NCBI RefSeq assembly: GCF_031180885.1
Contig: NZ_JAPSLK010000031.1
Span: 1 to 64,000, forward strand
Direction of reading: 5' to 3'
DNA length: 64,000 nt
DNA from: Saccharothrix sp.
GTDB lineage: Bacteria > Actinomycetota > Actinomycetes > Mycobacteriales > Pseudonocardiaceae
The notes under the pieces are model-generated. The model was not told where the DNA came from. It was given only the letters and a program-made list of their open reading frames with translations, and ran no database searches. Both the position numbers and the translations under genes were made by a program. Positions within the stretch are counted from its first letter, which is position 1; each line of letters begins with the position of its first letter. This document shows positions 1-7,661 of this stretch, piece by piece.

Positions 1-1220
1 ACCGGGCCAGCGCCGACCGCGGCCTGACCACCCCGGACCTGTCCCTGTTGGTCGACGGCCTGCGCTCCGAGCGCGAGCAGGGCATCACGATCGACGTGGC
101 CTACCGCTACTTCGCCACCCCGAAGCGTTCTTTCGTGCTGGCGGACACGCCCGGGCATGTCCAGTACACGCGTAATACGGTGACCGGAGCGTCCACGGCG
201 CAACTGGGTGTGCTCCTGGTGGACGCGCGCAAGGGTGTGGTGGAGCAGACGCGCCGCCACGCCGCCGTGCTCGCGCTGCTGGGGGTGCCGCGCTTGGTCC
301 TCGCGGTGAACAAGATCGACCTGGTCGACTACGACGAGGTCACGTTCTCCCGCATCGCCAAGGAGTTCACCGCGCACGCCACCGCCCTCGGCTTCCCCGA
401 GGACGCCGTGGTGGAGATCCCGGTGTCCGCGCTGGCCGGCGACAACGTGGTGGAGCGGTCCGACAAGACGCCCTGGTACGACGGGCCGACCCTGTTGGAG
501 CACCTGGAGACCGTCCCGGTCGAGCCGGACCCGCACGACGCGCCGTTCCGGTTCCCGGTGCAGTACGTCATCCGGCCGCGCACCGCCGAGTACCCGGACT
601 ACCGGGGCTACGCCGGTCAGGTCGCGGCGGGCACGGTCCGCGTCGGCGACGAGATCACCGTCCTGCCCAGCGGGCTGCGCAGCACCGTCGAGAAGATCGA
701 CACCGCCGACGGTCCGCTGGACGAGGCCGCCGCCGGCCAGTCCGTGACCCTGCTGCTCGCGCACGACCTGGACATCTCGCGCGGCGACCTGATCACGGCC
801 GGCGACGCGCCGCGGGTCACCGACGAGTTCGAGGCCACCGTGTGCTGGCTGGCCGAGAAGGCGCTCACGCCGGGCGCGCGGGTGCTGGTGAAGCACGGCA
901 CGCGCACCGTCCAGGCGATCGTCACCGAACTGCGCAACCGGTTCGACGAGCAGAAGCTCGCGAGCACCGCGAGCCCGGGCTCGCTGGGCCTCAACGAGAT
1001 CGGCCAGGTCTCGGTCCGCACGGCCGAGCCGGTCCCCGTCGACGACTACACGCGGGACCGCCGCACCGGCGCGTTCCTGGTCATCGACGCGTCGGACGGC
1101 AGCACGCTGGCCGCGGGCCTGGTCGGTGCGCCGCTGCCGGAGCTGGACGGCGTGGACAGCTGTACGGAGGGCGGGAGCACCGCCCAGGACAGCCACGCCC
1201 TCGTCTCCCCCGGACCCTGA
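1..1220 (+). CDS. cysN: Sulfate adenylyltransferase subunit 1, GTPase (5' end outside window)
   Basis: GTPase subunit of ATP sulfurylase; with CysD it makes adenosine 5'-phosphosulfate from sulfate and ATP in the cytoplasm. The reading frame is open from base 3, so the start and the P-loop lie outside the window. Visible motifs are the switch segment around SEREQGITIDVAYRYF, the G3 motif DTPGH and the G4 motif NKID, followed by EF-Tu-like beta-barrel domains. The protein ends without a CysC (APS kinase) domain, so it is the stand-alone form rather than a CysNC fusion. The sulfonate importer genes follow 22 bases downstream on the same strand, which supports one sulfur-assimilation operon. Confidence 0.93.
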   Translation, partial: RASADRGLTTPDLSLLVDGLRSEREQGITIDVAYRYFATPKRSFVLADTPGHVQYTRNTVTGASTAQLGVLLVDARKGVVEQTRRHAAVLALLGVPRLVLAVNKIDLVDYDEVTFSRIAKEFTAHATALGFPEDAVVEIPVSALAGDNVVERSDKTPWYDGPTLLEHLETVPVEPDPHDAPFRFPVQYVIRPRTAEYPDYRGYAGQVAAGTVRVGDEITVLPSGLRSTVEKIDTADGPLDEAAAGQSVTLLLAHDLDISRGDLITAGDAPRVTDEFEATVCWLAEKALTPGARVLVKHGTRTVQAIVTELRNRFDEQKLASTASPGSLGLNEIGQVSVRTAEPVPVDDYTRDRRTGAFLVIDASDGSTLAAGLVGAPLPELDGVDSCTEGGSTAQDSHALVSPGP

Positions 1221-1242
1221 CCCAGAAAGGCCACACGCCACC

Positions 1243-2322
1243 GTGAGCAGCAAACGCGGGATCCTGACCAAGTCACTGGCCGCACTGACCGCTTTCCTGG
1301 CACTGACCGCCTGCTCACGGGCGGACCGCGGCAACGACGCCGCCACCACCGGGGACCAGGGTCCCGCCGCCGAGCTGCGGCTGGGCTACTTCCCGAACGT
1401 CACCCACGCCGCCGCCCTGGTCGGCGTGGAGCAGGGCCTGTTCACCAAGGAACTGGGCGGCACCAAGCTGACCACCCAGACCTTCAACGCCGGTCCCGAG
1501 GCGGTCAACGCGCTGCTCGGCGGCTCGCTGGACGCCACGTTCATCGGGTCCGGCCCGGCGATCAACGCCTACGCGAAGTCGGGCGGCGAGGCCGTGCGGC
1601 TGATCGCCGGCGCCACGTCCGGTGGGGCGCAGCTGGTCGTGAAGCCGGAGATCGCCTCGGTGAACGACCTCAAGGGCAAGGTCGTCACCACGCCCCAGCT
1701 GGGCAACACGCAGGACATCGCGTTGAAGAAGTGGCTGTCCGACCAGAAGATCGGCATCGGCGCGGGTGCCGACCAGGTCAACGTCACCAACACGGAGAAC
1801 GCGCCGTCGCTCGACCTGTTCAAGAAGGGCGACGTGCAGGGCGCGTGGGCGCCGGAGCCGTGGTCGTCGCGGCTGGTGCTGGACGCGGGCGCGAAGGTGC
1901 TGCTGGACGAGAAGACCCAGTGGGAGGGCGGCGAGTTCCCGACCACCGTGCTGCTGGTGCGCACCCAGTTCCTCAGGGAGCACCCGCAGACCGTCGAGGC
2001 GCTGCTCAAGGGCCACCTGGCGGCCACGGACTTCGCGCTCAACAACAAGCCGGACGCCAAGAAGGTCGTCAACGACGCCCTGAAGAAGCTGACCGGCAAG
2101 TCGCTGGGCGAGCCGGTGCTGGACCGGGCGTTCGACAACATCGAGCTGACGCTGGACCCGCAGGCCAAGACGTTCCCGCGGCTGGCGGAGGACGCGGTCA
2201 CCGCGGGCGTCGCCAAGGAGGCCGCGGACGTCGCCGGGCTCGCGGACTTCACGCTGCTGAACAAGGTGCTCGCGGCGGCCGGCAAGCCGACCGTGGACAC
2301 CGCCGGGCTGGACAAGAAGTAA
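1243..2322 (+). CDS. Sulfonate/nitrate/taurine-type ABC transporter substrate-binding lipoprotein
   Basis: Extracytoplasmic binding protein of an SsuA/TauA/NrtA-type importer, about 359 residues. The chosen GTG is preceded by AGAAAGG and gives a lipoprotein signal with hydrophobic core and lipobox LTAC near residue 24, as expected for a membrane-anchored receptor in a Gram-positive cell. The mature part begins LRLGYFPNVTHAAALVGVE, the usual start of this fold (NMT1/SsuA-like). ATPase and permease genes follow directly. Its place after cysN suggests an alkanesulfonate or other organosulfur ligand, which is inference from context; the family also includes nitrate and taurine binders. Confidence 0.88.
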   Translation: MSSKRGILTKSLAALTAFLALTACSRADRGNDAATTGDQGPAAELRLGYFPNVTHAAALVGVEQGLFTKELGGTKLTTQTFNAGPEAVNALLGGSLDATFIGSGPAINAYAKSGGEAVRLIAGATSGGAQLVVKPEIASVNDLKGKVVTTPQLGNTQDIALKKWLSDQKIGIGAGADQVNVTNTENAPSLDLFKKGDVQGAWAPEPWSSRLVLDAGAKVLLDEKTQWEGGEFPTTVLLVRTQFLREHPQTVEALLKGHLAATDFALNNKPDAKKVVNDALKKLTGKSLGEPVLDRAFDNIELTLDPQAKTFPRLAEDAVTAGVAKEAADVAGLADFTLLNKVLAAAGKPTVDTAGLDKK

Positions 2323-2343
2323 CTCGGGGAAGGCAGGCACACC

Positions 2344-3129
2344 ATGACCGCCACGCTTGAGTCCGCCGTTCCGTCCTCTGTGGACGCAGCTGTGACCCTG
2401 TCCGCGGTGCGCAAGACGTTCGGGCACGGACCGAACGCGGTCACGGCGCTCGACGGCGTCGACCTGCGGGTCGCGCCGGGCGAGTTCGTGTGCCTGCTGG
2501 GCGCGTCCGGGTGCGGCAAGTCGACCTTGCTCAACCTGGTCGCCGGGCTGGACGCGCCCACCTCGGGCTCCATCGCGCTGACCACCTCGCGGCCCGCCGT
2601 GATGTTCCAGGAGGCGGCCCTGATGCCGTGGCTGACCGCCGCGCGCAACGTGGAGCTGCCGCTGCGGCTGGCCGGGGTCAAGCGCGGCGCGCGCCGGGAG
2701 AAGGCCGGTGAGCTGCTGGAACTGGTGCGGCTGTCGGAGGCCGGGCACAAGCGCCCGCACGAGCTGTCCGGCGGTATGCGCCAGCGCGTGGCCCTGGCGC
2801 GGGCCCTGGCCTCGACGCTGGGCAGCGCCGAGGAGGGCACGCCCGGCCTGCTGCTGATGGACGAGCCGTTCGCGGCGCTGGACGCCATCACCCGGGACGT
2901 GCTCCAAGCGGAGCTGGTGCGGGTGTGGCGGGAGACCGGGACGGCGATCGTGTTCGTCACCCACGACGTGCGCGAGGCCGTGCGGCTGGGCCAGCGGGTC
3001 GTCCTGCTGTCCTCGCGGCCCGGTCGCGTCGTGCGCGAGTGGTCCACAGTGGACGGTGACGAGCCCGCGCTGGTGCAGGACATCACGAGCCGGCTGCGAG
3101 AGGTGATCAGTGGCCACGCCGCAGCTTGA
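2344..3129 (+). CDS. ssuB: Sulfonate-type ABC transporter ATP-binding protein
   Basis: Energises the importer at the inner face of the membrane. The 261-residue protein shows Walker A GASGCGKST, the Q-loop in VMFQEAALMPW, the signature LSGGMRQRVALARAL, Walker B LLLMDEPFAALD and the switch histidine in FVTHDVREA. An A/G-rich ribosome site (GGGGAAGG) precedes the ATG. Its last 20 bases overlap the permease start, so the two are probably translationally coupled. The symbol is given by family and context; tauB or nrtD-type function cannot be excluded from sequence alone. Confidence 0.9.
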   Translation: MTATLESAVPSSVDAAVTLSAVRKTFGHGPNAVTALDGVDLRVAPGEFVCLLGASGCGKSTLLNLVAGLDAPTSGSIALTTSRPAVMFQEAALMPWLTAARNVELPLRLAGVKRGARREKAGELLELVRLSEAGHKRPHELSGGMRQRVALARALASTLGSAEEGTPGLLLMDEPFAALDAITRDVLQAELVRVWRETGTAIVFVTHDVREAVRLGQRVVLLSSRPGRVVREWSTVDGDEPALVQDITSRLREVISGHAAA

Positions 3130-3988
3130 CAACGACCTGGCGGCGGTCGGCGCGGGCCTGGACGCGCTCGACGCGCCGTCGCAGGAGCAGCGCCCGTCGC
3201 TGGGCAGGCGGTTCGTCCGCACGGCCCTGCCGCCGCTGATCGCGTTCGCGCTGCTGCTGGGCGTGTGGCAGGCGCTGTGGGCGGCGGCGTTCTGGCCGGA
3301 GTACCAGCTGCCCTCGCCGGCGTCGGTGTGGGCGGCGGTGGCCGAGGCGGTGGAGACCGGGCGCGCGTTCGACGTGCTGTGGACGTCGGTGCACCGCGCG
3401 GTGCTCGGCTTCCTGACGGCGGTGCTGATCGCGACCCCGTTGGGGTTGTTGATCGCCAAGGTGCGCGTGGTGCGGGCGGCGATCGGGTCGCTGCTGACCG
3501 GTTTGCAGTCGCTGCCGTCGGTGGCGTGGGTGCCGGCGGGCATCCTGTGGTTCGGCGCCACCCCGTCCACGATCTACTTCGTGGTGCTGATGGGTTCCGT
3601 GCCGTCGATCGCCAATGGTCTGGTGTCGGGCGTCGACCAGATCCCGCCGCTGCTGCCGCGCGTCGGGCAGGCGCTGGGGGCGGGTCGGTTGGCGGCGGCC
3701 CGGCACATCCTGCTGCCTGCGGCCTTGCCGGGCTACCTGGCCGGGTTGAAGCAGGGGTGGGCGTTCTCGTGGCGGTCGCTGATGGCGGCGGAGATCATCG
3801 CCACCTCGCCGCAACTGGGTGAGGGTCTGGGGCAGTACCTGCACAACGGGTCTTCGTTGAACGACATCTCGATGGTGATCGCGGCGATCTTCCTGATCCT
3901 GCTGGTCGGCATCGGGATCGAGCTGCTGGTGTTCCGGCCGTTGGAGCGGGCGGTGCTGCGGGCACGCGGCCTGTCGGGTGCGCTGTGA
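3110..3988 (+). CDS. ssuC: Sulfonate-type ABC transporter permease
   Basis: Inner-membrane channel of the importer, 292 residues, with a cytoplasmic N-terminal stretch of about 35 residues and then several hydrophobic segments typical of the BPD_transp_1 family. The EAA-type loop is seen around GAGRLAAARHILLPAALPGY. The GTG start lies inside the 3' end of the ATPase gene, preceded by GAGAGG. The stop overlaps the start of the next gene (GTGA), continuing the operon. Confidence 0.88.
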   Translation: MATPQLDNDLAAVGAGLDALDAPSQEQRPSLGRRFVRTALPPLIAFALLLGVWQALWAAAFWPEYQLPSPASVWAAVAEAVETGRAFDVLWTSVHRAVLGFLTAVLIATPLGLLIAKVRVVRAAIGSLLTGLQSLPSVAWVPAGILWFGATPSTIYFVVLMGSVPSIANGLVSGVDQIPPLLPRVGQALGAGRLAAARHILLPAALPGYLAGLKQGWAFSWRSLMAAEIIATSPQLGEGLGQYLHNGSSLNDISMVIAAIFLILLVGIGIELLVFRPLERAVLRARGLSGAL

Positions 3989-4716
3989 CCGCTTTGGTGG
4001 CCGTGGCGCACGGCAGTCGTGATCCGCGTTCGGCGGCGACCGTGCACGCGTTGTTGGACGTGGTGCGGGCTTTGCGGCCGTCGCTGGACGTGCGGGCGTC
4101 GTTCCTGGACCTGTCCGCGCCCCGGTTGGGTGACGTGCTGCACGCGGTGCGCGGGGACGGGCACCGTTCGACGGTGGTCGTGCCGTTGTTGCTGGGCAAG
4201 GCTTTTCACGCGCGGGTGGACGTGCCCGGGGCGGTGGCCGAGGCCCGGCTGCCTTCGCTGGACGTGACGATCGCGGACGTGCTGGGGCCTTCGCCGTTGC
4301 TGGAGTCGGCGGCGTTGCGGCGGTTGGCGTCGATCGGCGTGCAGTCCCATGACCGGACTTTGGGTGTGGTGCTGGCGGGTGCCGGGTCTTCGCACGAGCC
4401 CGCGAACGCGGCGGTGCGTTCTATTGCCGCGCGGTGGGCTTCGGGGGCCGGTTGGGCGGGCGTGGAGGCGGCTTTCGCGTCGATGGCTGCGCCGGACGTG
4501 CCGGCGGCGGTTGAGCGGCTGAAGGCCCGGGGCGCGCGGCGGATCGCGATGGCTTCGTGGTTCCTGGCCCCGGGCTTCCTGCCGGACCGGGTCGCGCGGT
4601 TGGCCGAGACGGACCTGGTCGCCCCGCCGCTGGGCGCGGACCCGGAGGTGGCGGAACTGATCCTCCACCGCTACGAGGCCGCGCTCGCCGCCGACCTTTT
4701 GACGCGATCCGCCTAG
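3985..4716 (+). CDS. Sirohydrochlorin chelatase (CbiX/SirB family)
   Basis: Inserts metal into sirohydrochlorin; in a sulfur operon the expected product is siroheme for sulfite reductase. The 243-residue protein starts VAVAHGSRDPRSAATV, the hallmark chelatase N-terminus with the metal-binding histidine, and carries a second half-domain from about residue 125, as in the fused two-domain form. It overlaps the permease stop by 4 bases, so it is the last gene of the operon. Its TAG stop and that of the convergent MarR gene share one CTAG. Cobalt chelation for cobalamin is the alternative reading, but the context favours iron. Confidence 0.85.
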   Translation: MTALVAVAHGSRDPRSAATVHALLDVVRALRPSLDVRASFLDLSAPRLGDVLHAVRGDGHRSTVVVPLLLGKAFHARVDVPGAVAEARLPSLDVTIADVLGPSPLLESAALRRLASIGVQSHDRTLGVVLAGAGSSHEPANAAVRSIAARWASGAGWAGVEAAFASMAAPDVPAAVERLKARGARRIAMASWFLAPGFLPDRVARLAETDLVAPPLGADPEVAELILHRYEAALAADLLTRSA

Positions 4717-5174
4717 ACCCGGGGTGGGTTCTCGTCGACCGCTTCGACCAGTTGGCGCATGACCTTCAGGGTCGTCTTCAGCTCGTCCAGGTCCACCTGG
4801 GCCGACACCTTGTTGGTGAACGCGTGCTGGGCCGCGCGCAGGCTTTCGACGGCCTCGTAGCCGGCCTTGGTCGGCCGGAAGAGCTTGGCGCGGCGGTGGG
4901 CCGGGTTGGGCAGGTATTCCGCCAGGCCCTTCTCGACCAGCAGGTCGGCGATGCGTTGCACGCTCTGCCGCGCCAGGCTCATCTCGCGGGCGATCCCCGC
5001 GACCGGCAGGGGCTCCTTCAGGACCGCGCCCAGGACCTGCCACCACGCCGCCGTCAGGCCGACCGGTTTGGTCATCACCTCGGCGGCGTCGAGGAAAGCG
5101 CCGTAGAGGCGGAAGGTGCGCATGATGACTTCCGTCAGCACGTCTCCCGCCTCCGTGCGCGGTTCCACGGTCAC
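4713..5174 (-). CDS. MarR-family transcriptional regulator
   Basis: Winged-helix repressor of about 153 residues. The recognition region reads GIAREMSLARQSVQRIADLLVEKGL followed by a wing with NPAHRRAKLF, the usual MarR layout. The GTG start overlaps the stop of the upstream DJ-1/PfpI gene as GTGA; a second in-frame GTG lies two codons on. Co-transcription with the DJ-1/PfpI gene and two palindromes at that gene's start suggest autoregulation of the pair. The effector is unknown. Confidence 0.85.
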   Translation of the reverse strand: MTVEPRTEAGDVLTEVIMRTFRLYGAFLDAAEVMTKPVGLTAAWWQVLGAVLKEPLPVAGIAREMSLARQSVQRIADLLVEKGLAEYLPNPAHRRAKLFRPTKAGYEAVESLRAAQHAFTNKVSAQVDLDELKTTLKVMRQLVEAVDENPPRV

Positions 5175-5794
5175 GACACCGCCGCCATGAGCTTGCCGAA
5201 CCACTGCGGGTCGCCCGTGCTGAACAGGCCGTACCAGGCCTCCAGCACCGCCGGCTCGTAGACGTCCAGCTCGGCGAGGATTTCGCGGGCGAACTCCAGG
5301 GCGCTGTGCGCGCCGGCCGTGATCAGGCCGCCCTCGCGGACCGCGCGGACGTTGCGGTAGTGCTCGGCGCCGGCGTAGGTCTCGACGGACTGGAGTTCTT
5401 CCGGCATGTTGCCGGTGTGCGGGCGGTCGTCGAGCAGGCCCTCGGCGGCCAGGCCGACCGTCGCGCCGCAGATCGCCGCCACCGGCACGCCCGCGTCCAG
5501 CCAGCGCCGCGCGGCCTTCGCGAACTCGGCGTTGGCGCCCTCGGCCCACGAGTCGGCGCCGGGCAGGAGAAGAAGCGCGCTGTCGGCCGGGTCGATGTCG
5601 GCCAGCGCCAGGTCGGGCGTGATGGTCAGGCCGCCGATGCTGGTGATCGGGTCGCGGGTGAGGCCGACCGTGCGGACCCGGTAGCGGCCGGGCTCCTTCT
5701 GGAACGCCGGGTCGTTGATGCGCGCCGTGGCGTAGCCGAACTCCCAGTCGGCGAGCGCGGGATAGAGGGCGAGGTGGACCGTCTTCGTCGTCAT
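5171..5794 (-). CDS. DJ-1/PfpI family (class I glutamine amidotransferase-like) protein
   Basis: Cytoplasmic alpha/beta protein of 207 residues in the family of PfpI peptidases, glyoxalase III-like enzymes and isonitrile hydratases. The nucleophile elbow is AAICGATVGLA with cysteine near residue 111, and a histidine lies downstream in HYRNVRAVR. The ATG is preceded by AGGA embedded in a palindrome, so a repressor bound there would cover the ribosome site. It forms a two-gene unit with the MarR gene. The substrate cannot be read from the sequence. Confidence 0.83.
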   Translation of the reverse strand: MTTKTVHLALYPALADWEFGYATARINDPAFQKEPGRYRVRTVGLTRDPITSIGGLTITPDLALADIDPADSALLLLPGADSWAEGANAEFAKAARRWLDAGVPVAAICGATVGLAAEGLLDDRPHTGNMPEELQSVETYAGAEHYRNVRAVREGGLITAGAHSALEFAREILAELDVYEPAVLEAWYGLFSTGDPQWFGKLMAAVS

Positions 5795-5829
5795 GACAGC
5801 ATCCTGTCATGTTGACAGCGTCCTGTCAA
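5793..5829. promoter_or_regulatory. Two tandem 18-bp palindromes, likely MarR operator
   Basis: ATGACAG-N4-CTGTCAT (5793-5810) and TTGACAG-N4-CTGTCAA (5812-5829) are both perfect 7+7 palindromes, one base apart, so equivalent bases sit 19 bp apart. The first includes the ATG and ribosome site of the DJ-1/PfpI gene; the second lies about 28 bases before the divergent enoyl-CoA hydratase. MarR dimers commonly bind palindromes of this size. Assigning it to the adjacent MarR protein is inference. Confidence 0.72.
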
Positions 5830-5856
5830 TTGGGCGTCCTGGTTAGAGTGCGCCCC

Positions 5857-6633
5857 ATGGCAGACGAGCTGGTCCACTACGAGGTGCGGCGTGGCATCGC
5901 GACGATCACGCTGGACTCCCCGCACAATCGCAACGCCCTGTCCGCGCAGCTGCGCGCCGAGCTGACCGGGCACCTGAAGGCGGCCATCGCCGACGACGCC
6001 GTCCGGGTCGTCGTCCTGACCCACACCGGGCCGGTGTTCTGCTCGGGCATGGACCTCAAGGAAGCCGGCGGGGCGAGCGCGTCCCAGCAGGGGGTCAACG
6101 AGTTCCCCGCGATCCTCGAACAGCTGTGGACCAGCCCGAAGCCGGTCGTCGCGCGGCTGGCGGGGCCCGCGCGGGCCGGTGGTGTGGGGATCGTGGCGGC
6201 GTGCGACATCGCGGTGGCGGTGGAGTCGGCGACGTTCGCGTTCAGCGAGGTCCGGATCGGTGTGGTGCCGGCGGTGATCTCGGTGACGGTCCTGCCTCGG
6301 CTGTTGCCGCGCGCGGCGCACGAGCTGTTCCTGACCGGCGAGACCTTTGACGCGGGGCGCGCCGTGGCGGTCGGGCTGATCAACTCGACGGTTGCCGCCG
6401 ACGAGCTGGATGCAGAGGTCACCCGCTACACCGACATGCTTGCCCTCGGTGCACCTAACGCCCTCGCCGCCACGAAACGGATGTTGCAGCAGGAGCGGTC
6501 GAGCAACCTGGGTGAGGTGTTCGCGGACATGCTGGAGCTGTCGGCCAGGCACTTCGGTGGACCTGAGGGGCAGGAAGGCATCGCGGCGTTCGTGCAGAAG
6601 CGCAAGCCGAGCTGGGTGCCGTCCGAGGACTAG
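5857..6633 (+). CDS. Enoyl-CoA hydratase/isomerase family protein
   Basis: Crotonase-fold protein of 258 residues; members hydrate, isomerise or cleave acyl-CoA thioesters. The CoA oxyanion-hole segment GPVFCSGMDLKEA is visible near residue 58, and the second oxyanion loop around LAGPARAGGVGIVAACD. The ATG at 5857 gives the usual N-terminus (LVHYEVRRGIATITLDSP). The gene is divergent from the MarR/DJ-1 unit and may share its operator region. It converges with barstar, overlapping by 4 bases. The specific substrate is not deducible. Confidence 0.85.
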   Translation: MADELVHYEVRRGIATITLDSPHNRNALSAQLRAELTGHLKAAIADDAVRVVVLTHTGPVFCSGMDLKEAGGASASQQGVNEFPAILEQLWTSPKPVVARLAGPARAGGVGIVAACDIAVAVESATFAFSEVRIGVVPAVISVTVLPRLLPRAAHELFLTGETFDAGRAVAVGLINSTVAADELDAEVTRYTDMLALGAPNALAATKRMLQQERSSNLGEVFADMLELSARHFGGPEGQEGIAAFVQKRKPSWVPSED

Positions 6634-6890
6634 CGTTCCCACCGAAAAGTGCGTGGGCCGTCGGCGGTGGCGGATTCGGCGTCGGCCAGGACGGCTGCGA
6701 CCGAGGCGTCACCGCCGGTCCACACCAGGACGTGCTCGCCTTCCGGCAGCCAGGACAGGTCGGTCAGGCAGTCGTACAGGGCGTCGAGGTTCTGGCCGTA
6801 GTAGTCCGGGAACTCCATCGCCTCGCCGATGGCGGCCAAAGCCGCGCTCTTGGTCCGCGCACCGGGGCGCGCCACGTGCCGGTGGATCAT
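6630..6890 (-). CDS. Barstar-family RNase inhibitor
   Basis: Small cytoplasmic protein of 86 residues matching the barstar fold: the block ALAAIGEAMEFPDYYGQN followed by LDALYDCLTDL is the diagnostic helix-loop that plugs a guanyl-specific RNase active site. Its start overlaps the stop of the upstream RNase gene as ATGA, so both are made from one message. The inferred role is protection of the producer from the RNase before export or on re-entry. Confidence 0.88.
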   Translation of the reverse strand: MIHRHVARPGARTKSAALAAIGEAMEFPDYYGQNLDALYDCLTDLSWLPEGEHVLVWTGGDASVAAVLADAESATADGPRTFRWER

Positions 6891-7354
6891 CCGGTCACGT
6901 CCACGACGACGAACGACTCGTAGTGGTCACCCGTGTAGTAGACCTCCCGCTCGCGCCCCGTCACCAGTCGGCGGGCGCCGCGGTCGTCACTGCCCGGGGT
7001 CGGCACCGTGTACTCGCGGTAGTAGTCGCCGGACTTCGCGGGCAGGCGCTTCTCGCGGTTCTGGAAGGTCGTGCCGTCGTTGCGCGGGTACGGGAACGGG
7101 CCGCCGCGTTCGATCAGCTCCCACGTCGCCTTGGCCTCGCCGGGCAGGCTGGTCAGGGCCTTGACCGGCAGCCCGGAGGCGGCCCCCGGCACCTGGGCGG
7201 GCTTGCCCGACGCCGTGCCGGACGCGGCCGACCCGGTGGTCGTGGTGGTGGGCGAGGGCTCGGTGGAGCCGCCGAGGTCCTTCGCGAGGTAGCCGATCAC
7301 GACCAGCGCGATCAGGCCCACCAGCGCGACGGTGAGGCGCCGTGCGGGAGTCAC
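6887..7354 (-). CDS. Secreted or membrane-anchored guanyl-specific RNase (barnase/RNase Sa family)
   Basis: Microbial RNase of about 155 residues. The GTG at 7354 places a hydrophobic export segment at residues 7-25, a Thr/Ser-rich linker (about 30-48), then the RNase domain. Expected catalytic residues are present: Glu near 114 (REYTV), Arg near 129 (RRLVTG) and His near 144 (GDHYESF). Because no clear signal-peptidase site follows the hydrophobic segment, it could be released or stay anchored. The inhibitor gene follows directly. Family knowledge says such enzymes cleave RNA after guanosine. Confidence 0.85.
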   Translation of the reverse strand: MTPARRLTVALVGLIALVVIGYLAKDLGGSTEPSPTTTTTGSAASGTASGKPAQVPGAASGLPVKALTSLPGEAKATWELIERGGPFPYPRNDGTTFQNREKRLPAKSGDYYREYTVPTPGSDDRGARRLVTGREREVYYTGDHYESFVVVDVTG

Positions 7355-7364
7355 GGTGGTCAGC

Positions 7365-7592
7365 CTACGAAGGCGTGCCCGCGTCCACCTTCTCGGGCTC
7401 GGTCGCCGCGGGCACCTTGGGCACCGGGTTGAACCGGCCCGCGGCCTGGTCAACGACCCGGTCGATCAGCCGCGCCACGCCCAGTGCCGCGGGCAGCAGA
7501 ACGGCCATGACCAGCGCGAACTGGAACGGGAACGGGAGTTGGGCGAGCCACAGCTCGACCCCGTCCCACCACTGCGCGAAGGCTTCCAGCAC
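7365..7592 (-). CDS. Small single-span membrane protein, function unknown
   Basis: 75 residues: an aromatic-rich N-terminus (FAQWWDGVELWLAQLPFPFQ), one membrane segment at about residues 24-42, a basic/acidic juxtamembrane part and a Pro-rich tail. It lies 10 bases upstream of the RNase gene on the same strand and may be its operon leader. No family with a known role was recognised. The reading frame and composition match its neighbours, so it is likely real. Confidence 0.6.
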   Translation of the reverse strand: MLEAFAQWWDGVELWLAQLPFPFQFALVMAVLLPAALGVARLIDRVVDQAAGRFNPVPKVPAATEPEKVDAGTPS

Positions 7593-7661
7593 GCCACCGA
7601 GCCTACTGCCGTGACGTGGTTCACCGCACAGGACTCCCTACCTCTGGGTAAGTTCGCCCCC

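Noticed and set aside
1315-3570. 751-codon open frame on the minus strand across the sulfonate importer genes
   Set aside because: It is a GC-rich shadow of well-supported plus-strand genes, is full of Arg/Gly/Gln runs and shows no recognisable domain.
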